Shown: positions 1 through 9,476 of the stretch, one piece after another
Layout of the letters: every line of letters starts with the position of its first letter
Position numbering within the stretch: position 1 is the first letter of the stretch
DNA from: Verrucomicrobiota bacterium
GTDB lineage: Bacteria > Verrucomicrobiota > Verrucomicrobiia > Chthoniobacterales > Terrimicrobiaceae
Assembly: GCA_026398275.1 (NCBI GenBank)
Contig: JAPLTF010000026.1
Coordinates: 48,721-112,720 of the forward strand
DNA: 64,000 nt
Direction of reading: 5' to 3'
Translations under genes and position numbers: made by a program
The notes under the pieces: generated by a model
Databases searched by the model: none
What the model was told of the DNA's origin: nothing
The model's input: only the letters and a program-made list of their open reading frames with translations

Positions 1-1639
1 GGATGTTCTTGCCTGGATGGATGAAAATCTGGAGTGGACAACTTCTGTTGGGGAGGCATTCGTTGAGCAGCCGGCCGATGTGATGGCCGCGATTCAGGCA
101 TTGCGTGAGCAGGCCAAAGCCGCCGGGAATCTCGTGGACTCTCCCCAGCAGAAAGTGGTCGAGGAGGAGGAGACGATCCGGATCGTGCCGGCGGACCCGC
201 AGGTGATCTACGTTCCCCAATACGATCCGCAGGTTGTTTACGTGCAGTCGTATTCCACCGTTCCGGTGCTGACATTCGGCATCGGTTTCGCCGTGGGGTC
301 ATGGCTTTGCTACGACTTCGATTGGCGCCAGCGCTGCTTCTATCGCGGCAACTGGTGCGGATGGAATCGCGACCGGCACAACAACTGGAACCGCGGGCCC
401 GATGGAAACCGTTGCGGGACCGTGAATATCGAGTTCAACAACGCGAGCCGCTGGCTGCCGAGCGCCGGCGCGCAGCGCCAGGCAAACCAGCGCCAGCAAA
501 ACAACACGGGCAACGCCCGCTATGTCAGCGCCCGATCGGGCTCCCCCGTCGCCCCGCAGGCCACCCGCCCCGCAGCAGTCTACGACCCCGGGTTGAAGAG
601 CTCCCTGCCGCGCCCGACAAAACCAGAACGCTCGTCAGGTTGGACTGGGCGTCCCGCACACCCTGGCGCTCCCACAACGATTCCTTCCACGCCGGAAGCC
701 GGGGAAAACTCCACCCGCCCCGAAAGACCCCGCGCTCAGCGCCCCGAGACCACTGGCCCGAATTCCACGAGTCCCGTCCCGCCGGCCCGCAGGATTCCTG
801 ACCAAGCGCCGGAACCTCTCCCGCCAGGCGTGCTTCCGCAAGCGCCCCCGCAGGCGCACCCGAATCGCGGCCGTCCGCCCACCGTGCCAATCACGGCTGC
901 GCCCCGGGTGCCGGTCCAAACAAATGCTCCCGGGACATCGCGCGATGGAAGAGCCGAGGCCGGCCAGACCAAACAACCGGATCGCCCCGCTCCCGACGCC
1001 TCAAGCCCCGTGAATACACCGCGACAAGAAGGCGCCCACCCGAAGCTGCCTCCCCCATGCCCGGTGGCACCGGATCAAAAGCCCGTTCCTTCAGAGCAAA
1101 CCGGCGACAAGCCCGATGCTCCACGCACAGGCGTTCCTCCGGCCAGCCAGCCAACCCGGCCCGCTGCGGACATCCAAGAGCGGATTCAGCCTGCACAGGA
1201 GAGCCGACAGGACGAACCTCCGAAATCGGACAGACCCACCCTGCCTGTCGCCGATACACCGGCTGGCCCACAGAGTCCGGCCCTGGTTGTGCAGCCGCAA
1301 CCGCGCAGGCAGGCCCCGACGGTCGAGCCTGTGCAGCAGCAAGAACGTCCGGCCCCGGTTGTGCAGCCGCAACCGCGCAGGCAGGCCCCGACGGTCGAGC
1401 CTGTGCAGCAGCAAGAACGTCCGGCCCCGGTCGTGCAGCCGCAACCACAGACCCGCAAACAGGCCCCGACGGTCAATCCCGTGCAGCAGCAACGTCCCCA
1501 GGCGCCGCAACCCCAGCAACCCCAGGCCCCCCTGGCCGTTCAGCCTGTTCAGCAACAGCAGCGCCAAGCTCCGGTTGTTCAACCCCAGAGCCCATCGCAA
1601 CCGGCAGCCGATCCGCGCAGGAATCGCGGGGATAGATAG
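1..1639 (+). CDS. DUF3300-family protein, 5' end outside window
   Basis: The frame is open from the first bases (D-V-L-A-W precedes the first Met codon at 17), so the N-terminus, where a signal peptide or lipobox would be, is missing. The segments WMDENLEWTTSVGEAF, QPADVMAAIQALR and VPADPQVIYVPQYDPQ form the recognisable core of DUF3300, a family of exported proteins of unknown function. A Trp/Arg/Asn-rich stretch follows, and then about 370 residues of low-complexity Pro/Gln/Arg sequence that include a 24-residue tandem repeat. The tail is probably disordered. No enzymatic motif is visible. The family assignment is good; the cell-envelope location is inferred from relatives. Confidence 0.8.
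   Translation, partial: DVLAWMDENLEWTTSVGEAFVEQPADVMAAIQALREQAKAAGNLVDSPQQKVVEEEETIRIVPADPQVIYVPQYDPQVVYVQSYSTVPVLTFGIGFAVGSWLCYDFDWRQRCFYRGNWCGWNRDRHNNWNRGPDGNRCGTVNIEFNNASRWLPSAGAQRQANQRQQNNTGNARYVSARSGSPVAPQATRPAAVYDPGLKSSLPRPTKPERSSGWTGRPAHPGAPTTIPSTPEAGENSTRPERPRAQRPETTGPNSTSPVPPARRIPDQAPEPLPPGVLPQAPPQAHPNRGRPPTVPITAAPRVPVQTNAPGTSRDGRAEAGQTKQPDRPAPDASSPVNTPRQEGAHPKLPPPCPVAPDQKPVPSEQTGDKPDAPRTGVPPASQPTRPAADIQERIQPAQESRQDEPPKSDRPTLPVADTPAGPQSPALVVQPQPRRQAPTVEPVQQQERPAPVVQPQPRRQAPTVEPVQQQERPAPVVQPQPQTRKQAPTVNPVQQQRPQAPQPQQPQAPLAVQPVQQQQRQAPVVQPQSPSQPAADPRRNRGDR
1277..1492 (+). repeat. 72-bp in-frame tandem repeat, three units
   Basis: Units begin at 1277, 1349 and 1421 with an exact 72-base period. 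The first two are nearly identical and the third is diverged with a few codons changed. Each encodes 24 residues of the type PAPVVQPQPRRQAPTVEPVQ, so the copy number can change without breaking the frame of the DUF3300 protein. Confidence 0.85.
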
Positions 1640-1691
1640 AATTGCGCTTTCCGCAATCGCCGATTGCAGGTTCGGTGTCTATTGAAGAGCA

Positions 1692-2636
1692 GTGCCCATC
1701 ATCGAATCCCGCTTCCGCCCTCCCTGGTATCTGCGGAACGCCCATGTACAGACGATCCTGCCGGTTCTTGCGGGCGGAGGTGAGCGGGTTGATTTCTGTC
1801 GCGAGCGGCTGGAGTTGCGGGATGGGGATTTTCTCGATCTGGACCGCATAGATTCCGGCCAGCGGCGTCTCGCGATCCTGTGCTCCGGCCTGGAGGGGAA
1901 CTCGCGGGACCCCGGGATGATCCGGCTTGCCCGGAGCTTTGCTGCCGACGGCTGGGACGTGCTCGCCTGGAACTATCGCGGGTGCAGCGGTGTCTTGAAC
2001 CGGCTTGCCCGTTCCTACCATAGCGGCGCGACCGAAGACCTTGCCGCAGTCGTCGCGCACGCGGGCGACCGCCCCATCGCGCTGGTCGGATGCAGCATCG
2101 GCGGCAATCTTGTCTTGAAGTATCTCGGCGAGGCAACCCCTGCCGCAAATATCCTCGGGGCCGCCGCCATCTCCGCCCCAGTGGATCTTGCCTCCACCGC
2201 AAAGGCTCTCGACCGGAGGCCCGGCAACCGGCTCTACCTGCGCAGGCTCATCGCAAGCCTCTGCAAAAAAGTCCGGACCAAAGCCGCGGCCATGCCCGGA
2301 CGAGTCGACCTGTCCGGACTGACCGCCCTGCACGGGTTCGAGCACTTCGACGACCGATACACCGCGCCGATCCACGGCTTCCTCGGTGCCGAAGACTATT
2401 GGGAAAAATGCAGCGCACGGCAGTTTCTCCACGCGATTGATGTTCCGACCCTCATCCTCAGCGCGAAGGACGATCCCTTTCTGACGCCCGAATCATTTCC
2501 ATTTTCCGAGGCTGCTAAGAACCCGCAGCTCACGCTCGAAGCCCCGGAATCCGGCGGACACCTTGGATTCCTCGACGCCCGCGGCTCATGGATCAACCGC
2601 CGAATTCCAGAATTTCTTTCCAGCCTTGCCCAATGA
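1692..2636 (+). CDS. YheT-family alpha/beta hydrolase
   Basis: The protein has 314 residues and a GTG start. The N-terminal RNAHVQTILP segment is the signature of the YheT/ABHD1-3 esterase-like family. The catalytic triad is visible: the nucleophile Ser135 in GCSIGGNLVLKYLGE, an acid in SAKDDPF (Asp260/261) and His290 in GGHLGFLD. Relatives are cytoplasmic or membrane-associated carboxylesterase-like enzymes whose natural substrate is mostly unknown. No signal peptide is visible. It follows the DUF3300 gene by about 50 bases with no obvious functional link. The start is the first one that keeps the conserved N-terminus; no convincing Shine-Dalgarno sequence is seen. Confidence 0.85.
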   Translation: MPIIESRFRPPWYLRNAHVQTILPVLAGGGERVDFCRERLELRDGDFLDLDRIDSGQRRLAILCSGLEGNSRDPGMIRLARSFAADGWDVLAWNYRGCSGVLNRLARSYHSGATEDLAAVVAHAGDRPIALVGCSIGGNLVLKYLGEATPAANILGAAAISAPVDLASTAKALDRRPGNRLYLRRLIASLCKKVRTKAAAMPGRVDLSGLTALHGFEHFDDRYTAPIHGFLGAEDYWEKCSARQFLHAIDVPTLILSAKDDPFLTPESFPFSEAAKNPQLTLEAPESGGHLGFLDARGSWINRRIPEFLSSLAQ

Positions 2637-2768
2637 AATGGTAAAAATCCCGCGAAAGCGTGAGACCCCCCCCTAAAAAGGCGTGCGATCCCCGGCGAAA
2701 AATTTCAAAATGGCCGGAAGTGGCAGCGAGTCTGCAGATCGTTTCCTGCCCATTCCACGCTTATCCCT

Positions 2769-3533
2769 ATGAAAGCCGTCATCCTCGCAGGAGGCTTGGG
2801 CACCCGCCTGAGCGAAGAAACCGTCACGCGTCCGAAACCGATGGTCGAGATCGGAGGCCGTCCGATCCTCTGGCACATCCTTAAAATCTACTCCTCCCAC
2901 GGGATCAACGATTTTGTGATCTGCGCGGGCTACAAGGGATACGTGATCAAGGAATATTTCGCGAACTACTTCCTTCACATGTCGGATGTCACCTTCGACA
3001 TGAAAGAGAACCGCATGGAGGTGCATTCCAAGCGCTCCGAACCCTGGCGGGTGACCATTGTTGACACCGGCGACGAAACGCTGACCGGCGGACGCATGAA
3101 GCGCATCGCCCCGTTTGTGGATGGAACATTCTGCATGACCTACGGGGATGGCTTGGCGGACGTCAATGTCGCCGAATCCATCGAATACCATCGCAAGCAG
3201 GGCCTGAAGGCTACGCTGACTGCCGTTCAGCCCTTGGGTCGCTTTGGAGCCCTTGGTCTGGCCGCTGGGAAAGTTGCCAGCTTCCAGGAAAAGCCCCGGG
3301 GCGACGGGTCCTGGATCAATGGTGGATTCTTTGTCCTGGAGCCATCCGTCTTCGACTATGTTGATGGTGACGACACGCTTTGGGAAAAACGGCCGATGGA
3401 AACGTTGTCCAACGAAGGCCAGCTTGCTGCCTACCAGCACAACGGTTTCTGGCAGCCAATGGACACGCTTCGTGACAAGCTGCTTCTCGAAAGACTCTGG
3501 GAGGAAGAAAAAGCTCCATGGAAAACTTGGTAG
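2769..3533 (+). CDS. rfbF: glucose-1-phosphate cytidylyltransferase
   Basis: This enzyme condenses CTP and glucose-1-phosphate into CDP-glucose, the first step toward CDP-3,6-dideoxyhexoses. The protein has 254 residues, normal for RfbF. The nucleotide-binding N-terminus [17 protein letters not shown] (GGxGTRL at 8-14), [17 protein letters not shown] and the metal-binding [10 protein letters not shown] segment are all present. It is the first gene of a three-gene set and overlaps the next gene by 16 bases, which implies translational coupling. The three genes are usually found in O-antigen or other surface-glycan clusters. Here no polymerase or glycosyltransferase follows directly, so the final sugar and acceptor cannot be read from this window. 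Confidence 0.95.
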   Translation: MKAVILAGGLGTRLSEETVTRPKPMVEIGGRPILWHILKIYSSHGINDFVICAGYKGYVIKEYFANYFLHMSDVTFDMKENRMEVHSKRSEPWRVTIVDTGDETLTGGRMKRIAPFVDGTFCMTYGDGLADVNVAESIEYHRKQGLKATLTAVQPLGRFGALGLAAGKVASFQEKPRGDGSWINGGFFVLEPSVFDYVDGDDTLWEKRPMETLSNEGQLAAYQHNGFWQPMDTLRDKLLLERLWEEEKAPWKTW

Positions 3534-4612
3534 ATTCATTCCGACAGACCTTCTCCGGAAAAAAGATCTGGCTATCCGGAGTTTCCGGATTCAAAGGAGC
3601 GTGGCTCGCCGAGTGGCTCCTTTCGCTGGGTGCGGAGATCCGTGGATTCTCCCTGCCCGCGCCCACTGCGCCGTCGCTCTTTGAGCAGGGCGGCCTCGCC
3701 TCCCGCATTGTGTGGGATTGTGCCGACCTGCGTGATGCCAATGCTGTGCGCGCTTCGATGATCAAGGCCGCCCCGGACTTCATTTTTCACCTGGCGGCAC
3801 AACCACTCGTAAGGCTCTCCTATCGGGAACCGGTCGAAACATGGAACACCAATGTCATGGGGACGATCCATGTTCTCGAAGCCCTGCGGCAGCTCAACAA
3901 GCCGTGCGCCGCGGTCATGGTCACCACCGACAAATGTTACGAGAACCGCGAATGGCTGCACGGCTACCGCGAAGAGGACGCGCTGGGGGGCCACGATCCT
4001 TACAGCTCCAGCAAGGCTGGCTGCGAGTTGGCCATCGCCTCCTGGCGCCGGTCGTTTTTCAAAGATCATCCGGTAAAAGTCGCGAGCGCCCGCGCCGGAA
4101 ACGTCATCGGCGGGGGAGACTGGGCGCAGGACCGCATTGTCCCGGACTGCATCCGCGCTCTCGAAAAGGGTGAAGCCATCCCGGTCAGAAACAAGACCGC
4201 GACCCGCCCGTGGCAGCATGTCTTGGAACCGCTCGGTGGTTACCTCGTGCTCGCTTCCAGGCTATCCTCATTATCCGGCCTCCAGTCTCCGGCAGCGTCC
4301 GCCGCAGCCTTCAACTTCGGCCCCGCTTTGGACTCAAATCGCACGGTCGCCGACATCGTTCAGGAAATCCTCAAACACTGGCCCGGCAAATGGCTGGACA
4401 AGTCTGACCACAACGCGCTTCACGAAGCGGGAAAATTAAATCTCGCCACCGACAAGGCATCCCATCTCCTGGGATGGCAGCCGAAGTGGGATTTTGCCAC
4501 GACGATCGAAAAGACCGTCGCCTGGTATCGGAGTGCCGCGAACTACCGCAGCCCCGAAGAATTCTCCGCCCTCACCAGGCGGCAGATAGACGAATATCAA
4601 AATGGCGGATGA
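3518..4612 (+). CDS. rfbG: CDP-glucose 4,6-dehydratase
   Basis: An extended short-chain dehydrogenase that converts CDP-glucose to CDP-4-keto-6-deoxyglucose with bound NAD+. The 364-residue length is normal. The NAD-binding GVSGFKG is at residues 21-27, and the YxxxK catalytic pair is Tyr162/Lys166 in [22 protein letters not shown] and [19 protein letters not shown] are typical of this dehydratase rather than of the GDP-mannose or dTDP-glucose enzymes. Its start lies inside the end of rfbF. A short Leu/Ser/Ala-rich stretch near residues 245-265 looks divergent, but the length is not unusual. Confidence 0.95.
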   Translation: MENLVDSFRQTFSGKKIWLSGVSGFKGAWLAEWLLSLGAEIRGFSLPAPTAPSLFEQGGLASRIVWDCADLRDANAVRASMIKAAPDFIFHLAAQPLVRLSYREPVETWNTNVMGTIHVLEALRQLNKPCAAVMVTTDKCYENREWLHGYREEDALGGHDPYSSSKAGCELAIASWRRSFFKDHPVKVASARAGNVIGGGDWAQDRIVPDCIRALEKGEAIPVRNKTATRPWQHVLEPLGGYLVLASRLSSLSGLQSPAASAAAFNFGPALDSNRTVADIVQEILKHWPGKWLDKSDHNALHEAGKLNLATDKASHLLGWQPKWDFATTIEKTVAWYRSAANYRSPEEFSALTRRQIDEYQNGG

Positions 4613-4662
4613 ATAATTGCGCCTGGCGAATCCGCCATCATGCCGCCGCCATTTCATAGCCC

Positions 4663-6267
4663 ATGAACCCAGTCGAACTCAAAGCCGAGATCCTCCGCCT
4701 CACCCGCGAGTATTCACGGATCACCCACGCTGCCAACCGCCCCGGCGACGATCCGCTCCGCCTGGAGTCAGAAACTTCCGCCCTGCCTTCCGTGCCCTAC
4801 GCAGGCCGTGTTTTCGCGGAGGACGAGGTCGAGGCTGCCGTCTCCGCGACGCTTGATTTCTGGCTCACGCTTGGCCCCGAAGGCGCGGCGTTCGAGAAGG
4901 AGTTCGCCACATTCCTCGGCGTCAAACACAGCCTCCTCGTCAACTCGGGGTCGTCCGCCAATCTGATTGCGCTCACCTGCCTCACGACTCACAAGCTCCC
5001 GGATCACAAGCGGATCCGTCCAGGCGACGAGGTCATCACCTGCGCCGCAGGATTTCCCACCACCGTCGCCCCCATCATCCAGAACGGATGCATCCCCGTC
5101 TTCATCGACAACGATCCCGCGACCGGAAACGCCCGCGCGGATCAATTGGAAGCCGCTTACTCTCCGGGAAAAACAAAAGCCGTCATGCTGGCCCACACGT
5201 TAGGCAATCCGTTCGATCTCGGCGCCGTGCTCGCATTCTGCAAAAAGCACGACCTCTGGCTCATCGAAGACAACTGTGACGCCCTTGGCAGCACGTATTC
5301 CATGCCGGTCGGGATGGCAAAAGAACTTGGCCTCGAGCACCTGCTGAAGATCGCGGAGTCCGGCACCCACCCGATCATCCGAATCCGGCAGAATTCCGAT
5401 CTCCCATCTCCCAATTTCGATCTTCTGGTCGCCCCCACCGGGGCATGGGGCGACCTCTCGACCCAATCCTTCTACCCTCCCCATCACCTGACCATGGGCG
5501 AGGGCGGAGCGGTGAACATCATCCGGCGTGCATCCCTGAAAACCTACGCCGAGAGCTTCCGCGACTGGGGCCGCGACTGCTGGTGTCCGTCCGGAAAAGA
5601 CAACACCTGCAACAAGAGGTTCGGCTGGCAGCTTGGAGAACTCCCCGAAGGCTATGATCACAAATACATCTACAGCCACATGGGGTATAATCTGAAACCC
5701 CTCGATCCGCAGGCCGCGATCGGACGCGTCCAATTGAGACGCCTCCCCGCATTCATCGAGGCCCGCAAAGAGAATTGGGAAACCCTCCGCGGTAGCCTCG
5801 CCGACATGGAGGACATCTTCGAATTCTCCCTCCCGACGCATGCGACCGCATGGCTCCCGCCAAGCGGTGCCTCCCCCCTCGCCGCCCGCCCCTCGGCTCC
5901 CGACTCCTTCTCCTGGGACAGCACGCAGTGCCGGACCGATTGTTCCTGGTTCGGATTCATGATCCGCGTGAAGCCGTCCGCCCCATTCACCGTCCGCGAA
6001 TTCGCCGCCCACCTCGACGAAAAAAAGATCGGCAACCGCATGCTCTTCGGCGGAAACCTCCTCCGCCAGCCCGCATTCGTCCAGCTCAAGAAAGACAACC
6101 CGAATGCGTTCCGCGCTCTCAACCCGTCACTCCCCGGCGCGGATGAAATCATGCACACCGCCATCTTCCTCGGCACCTACCCCGGCTTAACCGCTGGTCA
6201 GATCGACTACGAGATCCGGACGATTCGCGAGTTTGTCAGGCAGAAATGTGGAAAGCCAAAGCGATAG
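4663..6267 (+). CDS. rfbH: CDP-4-keto-6-deoxyglucose 3-dehydrase with two extra segments
   Basis: RfbH (E1) is a PMP- and iron-sulfur-dependent dehydrase that removes the C3 hydroxyl from CDP-4-keto-6-deoxyglucose. It belongs to the aminotransferase fold but has His in place of the PLP-binding Lys, seen here in SFYPPHHLTMGEGG (His274-His275). DNCDALGSTY and SFRDWGRDCWCPSGKDNTC (a Cys-rich region fitting the cluster ligands) are conserved. The protein has 534 residues, about 95 more than the usual 435-440. The excess is in two places: residues 213-258, between DNCDALGSTY and the W-G-D before the His-His motif, and residues 393-426, just before SWFGFMIRVK. Both keep the frame. It completes the rfbFGH set. 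Confidence 0.93.
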   Translation: MNPVELKAEILRLTREYSRITHAANRPGDDPLRLESETSALPSVPYAGRVFAEDEVEAAVSATLDFWLTLGPEGAAFEKEFATFLGVKHSLLVNSGSSANLIALTCLTTHKLPDHKRIRPGDEVITCAAGFPTTVAPIIQNGCIPVFIDNDPATGNARADQLEAAYSPGKTKAVMLAHTLGNPFDLGAVLAFCKKHDLWLIEDNCDALGSTYSMPVGMAKELGLEHLLKIAESGTHPIIRIRQNSDLPSPNFDLLVAPTGAWGDLSTQSFYPPHHLTMGEGGAVNIIRRASLKTYAESFRDWGRDCWCPSGKDNTCNKRFGWQLGELPEGYDHKYIYSHMGYNLKPLDPQAAIGRVQLRRLPAFIEARKENWETLRGSLADMEDIFEFSLPTHATAWLPPSGASPLAARPSAPDSFSWDSTQCRTDCSWFGFMIRVKPSAPFTVREFAAHLDEKKIGNRMLFGGNLLRQPAFVQLKKDNPNAFRALNPSLPGADEIMHTAIFLGTYPGLTAGQIDYEIRTIREFVRQKCGKPKR

Positions 6268-6331
6268 AGCTTTGCGGATTGTGAGGTGTCGAATGTTTAG
6301 TGCGGGGAGCACAACCGGAGCGGCGTCAGCC

Positions 6332-7609
6332 TCAACGGCCGGCTTGCCAGACGATTTTTCCTGAAACGATCGTTGTGACGGCGCGTCCCTTCCAAGTGTG
6401 CTTGTCGAAGGGAGTGTTGTGGGAGAGGGATTGGGATGCGCTCTTGTCGAACGTCCATTCCCTGTCCGGATCGATCAGCGTCACATCGCCGGGAGCCCCA
6501 ACGGAAAGCGTTCCGCGGTCGAGTCGCAGGAGCTTCGCGGGCTCGAGCGTGTAGAGCTCGATGAGACGTTGAAGCGATATCACCTTCCGCTTGTGGACGA
6601 GGAGGTCGCAGAATGTGGAGAATTCGGTTTCGAGCCCGGTGATGCCAAACGGGGCACGATCAAATTCCACTTCCTTTTCATACGAGGCATGGGGCGCGTG
6701 GTCGCTGCAGAGAATGTTCAGCGTGCCGTCGGCGATCCCTTCGAGAATCGCCTCCACGTCTTCCTCCGCCCGCAGCGGAGGGTTCATTTTGAAGTTGGTA
6801 TCGAAAGTTTTGAGCGTGGCATCGGTGAGGGCGACGTGGTGGGGGCAGACCTCCCCGGAGACCGGGACTCCGCGCTTTCGCGCTTCGCGGAGCAGGCGGA
6901 CGCTCCCTCCGGAACTGATGTGCTGGCAATGGATCGGTGACTGGCAAAGCTCGGCGAGCATGATATTCCGTGACACGATCATCTCTTCTCCCATCCGGGG
7001 CCATCCCGGGAGCCCGAGCCTCAGGCTCCACTCGCCCTCGTGCATAACGCCGTCGCCCACCAGCGAATAGTCCTGGCAATGGTCCATCACGGGCAGGTTA
7101 AACATCCGGGCATATTCGACCGCGCGCCGCATCACCTCGTGGTTCTGCACGCAGTGGCCATCGTCGGTGAGGGCGACGACGCCCGCGGCTGCGAGTGCGC
7201 CGAACGGTGCCAGTTCCTCACCGGCAAGCCCCTTGGTGATCGCTCCCGTGCAAAAAACGTTCACGCAGGCGTTCGCCTTGGCGCGCTCACGGAGCCAGGT
7301 GATGGTTGCCGAGCTGTCTGCGGTCGGCGAGGTGTTCGGCATGGCGACCACGCTGGTGAACCCTCCCGCCGCCGCCGCGCGCGTGCCGGTCGCGATCGTT
7401 TCCTTGTGCGACTGGCCCGGCTCGCGCAAGTGGACGTGGATATCGATCAGCCCCGGCGCGACGACGAGCCCGGAGGCATCGAGAGTTTCACACTTTCCGG
7501 CGGGCGGCATGTTCGAGATCCGCCCGTCTGTAACAAAGATATCGGCAATTTCGTCGCGCTGGTTCACCGGATCGATGACCCGTCCGTTTTTGATGTGAAG
7601 ATTGTTCAT
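6332..7609 (-). CDS. pyrC: dihydroorotase
   Basis: This cyclic amidohydrolase closes carbamoyl-aspartate to dihydroorotate in pyrimidine synthesis. The 425 residues begin at [14 protein letters not shown]. The start codon shares an ATGA with the pyrB stop (7606-7609), so the longer in-frame extension into pyrB is not used. Metal-binding features are visible: HVHLREPGQ, the HCQ motifs (MDHCQDYS and [10 protein letters not shown]) and CSDHAPHA. The length and the HVHLREPG form are those of the long, class I dihydroorotases usually found beside pyrB. It is the last gene of the pyr operon and ends tail-to-tail with rfbH. Confidence 0.95.
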   Translation of the reverse strand: MNNLHIKNGRVIDPVNQRDEIADIFVTDGRISNMPPAGKCETLDASGLVVAPGLIDIHVHLREPGQSHKETIATGTRAAAAGGFTSVVAMPNTSPTADSSATITWLRERAKANACVNVFCTGAITKGLAGEELAPFGALAAAGVVALTDDGHCVQNHEVMRRAVEYARMFNLPVMDHCQDYSLVGDGVMHEGEWSLRLGLPGWPRMGEEMIVSRNIMLAELCQSPIHCQHISSGGSVRLLREARKRGVPVSGEVCPHHVALTDATLKTFDTNFKMNPPLRAEEDVEAILEGIADGTLNILCSDHAPHASYEKEVEFDRAPFGITGLETEFSTFCDLLVHKRKVISLQRLIELYTLEPAKLLRLDRGTLSVGAPGDVTLIDPDREWTFDKSASQSLSHNTPFDKHTWKGRAVTTIVSGKIVWQAGR

Positions 7610-8541
7610 GTCGGGAGTCCGGCTCCTCCGGCGCAGAGGTAGAGAACCGCCATGCGGACGGCGATCCCGTTCGTCACCTGTTCGAGGATGACGCTGCCCG
7701 CCCCGTCGGCGACCTCGCTGTCGATCTCGACACCGCGGTTGATCGGGCCGGGGTGCATGATCAGGCATCCGGGCTTGAGGCGCGCGGCCCGCGCCTTGGT
7801 GAGCCCGAAAAGCGAGACGTATTCGCCGAGGCCGGGGAAATACTCCTTCCGCTGCCGCTCGTGCTGGATGCGGAGGAGGTTGATGACATCCGCCTCCTCG
7901 AGCACATCGTCGAGGCGGTGGGCGACCCGCACGCCGAGCTTTTCAAAGCCGGCGGGGACGAGCGTGGTCGGGCCGACGAGCGTGACCTTCGCGCCGAGCT
8001 TCACCAGCCCGTGGATGTTCGAGCGCGCGACGCGGCTGAAAAGAATGTCCCCGACGATCAGCACGTTGAGTCCGGCGATCCGCCCGTGCTTTTGCCGCAT
8101 GGTGAAAATATCCAGCAGCCCCTGGGTCGGGTGCTCGTGCGAGCCGTCGCCGGCGTTGATGATGCTGGATTCCAGCCGGTCGGCCAGAAACCGCGGCGAG
8201 CCGGCTGAGCTGTGCCGGAGCACGATGATGTCTGCGTGGAGCGCCTGCAGGTTCAGCGCGGTGTCTTTCAGAGTTTCACCTTTTTGCAGGCTGGAGGCGG
8301 TCGCAGTGATGTTGACGACATCCGCGCTCAGGCGCATCGCCGCAATCTCGAATGACGTGCGCGTGCGCGTGCTCGGCTCCACAAAAAAATTCACGAGCGT
8401 CTTGCCGCGGAGGGCGGGGACTTTTTTCAGGCTTCGCTCGCCGACTCCCTTAAATGCGGTCGCCGTGTCGAGGAGGAACTGGATCTCCTCCGTGCTGAGG
8501 TCGTCGAGGCCGATCAGGTCTTTGCGCGTCCAGGTTTTCAT
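7606..8541 (-). CDS. pyrB: aspartate carbamoyltransferase catalytic subunit
   Basis: This catalyses carbamoyl phosphate plus aspartate to carbamoyl-aspartate, the committed step of pyrimidine synthesis. The protein has 311 residues. The carbamoyl-phosphate loop [14 protein letters not shown], the [13 protein letters not shown] segment and [12 protein letters not shown] near the C-terminus are diagnostic of PyrB rather than ornithine carbamoyltransferase. No pyrI regulatory-chain gene is adjacent, so feedback control by that subunit is not expected from this locus. It overlaps pyrR upstream and pyrC downstream through ATGA junctions, indicating a tightly coupled operon. Confidence 0.96.
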   Translation of the reverse strand: MKTWTRKDLIGLDDLSTEEIQFLLDTATAFKGVGERSLKKVPALRGKTLVNFFVEPSTRTRTSFEIAAMRLSADVVNITATASSLQKGETLKDTALNLQALHADIIVLRHSSAGSPRFLADRLESSIINAGDGSHEHPTQGLLDIFTMRQKHGRIAGLNVLIVGDILFSRVARSNIHGLVKLGAKVTLVGPTTLVPAGFEKLGVRVAHRLDDVLEEADVINLLRIQHERQRKEYFPGLGEYVSLFGLTKARAARLKPGCLIMHPGPINRGVEIDSEVADGAGSVILEQVTNGIAVRMAVLYLCAGGAGLPT

Positions 8542-9080
8542 GGGGTCACCACCTTCACGGAATCGGGCACGCCGTCCAGGTTCTCAAAGCGCACGCGGAT
8601 TTTTTCCGCACGGGTCGTCGGAAGGTTCTTTCCGACATAGTCGGCGCGGATCGGAAGCTCGCGGTGGCCGCGATCCACGAGGACGGCGAGCTGGATTTGC
8701 GACGGTCGCCCGAACGAGGCCAGCGCATCGAGGGCGGCCCGGCAGCTGCGGCCCGTGAAAAAAACATCGTCGACCAAAACGAGCGGGCGTCCGTCGAGAT
8801 CCACGGGAAGCTTCGTCGGAACCGGCGCGGTGACTTTTCCCCGCGTCGCAAGGTCGTCCCGGTGCATCGAAATATCCAGCGTCGCCAGAAACGGACGCTT
8901 CTTCTCGATCTTTTCAATGTGGTCCGCCAGCCGGCACGCCACTTCCACCCCGCGGGTGGGAATTCCCGCCAGGACCAAAGCCTCCAGGTCGGGGTGATGC
9001 TCAATGATCTCGTGAGCCATCCGGCGGATCGCCTTTTGAATGGCGTCCACATCCATCTCGATGCGTTCTGTCTCTTGCAA
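8538..9080 (-). CDS. pyrR: PyrR-family uracil phosphoribosyltransferase / regulator
   Basis: A type I phosphoribosyltransferase-fold protein with the PRPP-binding motif [13 protein letters not shown]. PyrR proteins sense UMP and control pyr operon expression by RNA binding, and many also have uracil phosphoribosyltransferase activity. A TTG start at 9080 is preferred: it is preceded at six bases by AAGGAG (9087-9092), and it places the N-terminus about where it falls in Bacillus PyrR. An in-frame ATG at 9113 has no Shine-Dalgarno sequence and would add 11 residues. The product is then 180 residues. Its stop overlaps the pyrB start. I did not find a convincing antiterminator/terminator leader upstream, so attenuation here is inferred from the family only. 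Confidence 0.88.
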   Translation of the reverse strand: MQETERIEMDVDAIQKAIRRMAHEIIEHHPDLEALVLAGIPTRGVEVACRLADHIEKIEKKRPFLATLDISMHRDDLATRGKVTAPVPTKLPVDLDGRPLVLVDDVFFTGRSCRAALDALASFGRPSQIQLAVLVDRGHRELPIRADYVGKNLPTTRAEKIRVRFENLDGVPDSVKVVTP

Positions 9081-9086
9081 TATTTT

Positions 9087-9092
9087 CTCCTT
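9087..9092 (-). promoter_or_regulatory. Shine-Dalgarno deciding the pyrR TTG start
   Basis: Reads AAGGAG on the minus strand, six bases before the TTG at 9080. The alternative ATG at 9113 lacks any such site. Confidence 0.6.
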
Positions 9093-9138
9093 CGTGCCCT
9101 CTCGGGAGCACATTAAAGGCTGCTGATTATCAGTTGGG

Positions 9139-9357
9139 TTAAGCTTTTGCCTGCCGGGACCGGTCGGTCCGCCAAGTCGAGCGATACTTCACAATCCAGT
9201 CCAAAAGGGCCCGCTCGAACCCGATGTCCTGCCCGATCTTTTCGCTTTCGATCCACTTGTGCCGGAGGATCTCCTCCCTTTCGGCGAGAAATTCTTTATA
9301 GAGGACCGAGTTCTTCACGAGATCGGCACTCTCGTTTTTCTGGGAGCTCATTTCCAT
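9139..9357 (-). CDS. small conserved hypothetical protein at head of pyr operon
   Basis: A 72-residue charged protein with a second possible Met start at residue 3. The central block RHKWIESEKIGQDIGFERALLD followed by WIVKYRSTWR resembles the HKW-SE-G-D-G motif seen at the end of some DUF4032-type proteins, but I cannot assign a family. It contains no Cys or membrane segment and is probably a helical cytoplasmic protein. It lies 58 bases ahead of the preferred pyrR start on the same strand, so it is likely co-transcribed with pyrR-pyrB-pyrC. A role as a leader protein or partner is only a possibility. Confidence 0.65.
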   Translation of the reverse strand: MEMSSQKNESADLVKNSVLYKEFLAEREEILRHKWIESEKIGQDIGFERALLDWIVKYRSTWRTDRSRQAKA

Positions 9358-9450
9358 GGCATGATGTTGATGCGCTCCGGAATGTCAAACGGTTTCCTGC
9401 GCCTGGCCGCGCATGCTATAATGTAATATCCTGAGGGAAGGCATGTTATG

Positions 9451-9476
9451 ACAACTCGTAGCGAGTGGTTGTTTTT
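9451..9476 (+). terminator. possible intrinsic terminator
   Basis: On the plus strand ACAACTCG can pair with CGAGT-(GG)-TTGT around a 3-base loop and is followed by a run of five T. No annotated plus-strand gene ends here. A TATAAT box stands about 30 bases upstream (9417-9422), so a very short plus-strand transcript is conceivable. The stem is bulged and the assignment is weak. Confidence 0.3.

Noticed and set aside
891..1600. Several overlapping frames with repeats opposite the DUF3300 tail
   Set aside because: They are mirror translations of the 72-base tandem repeat, not genes.
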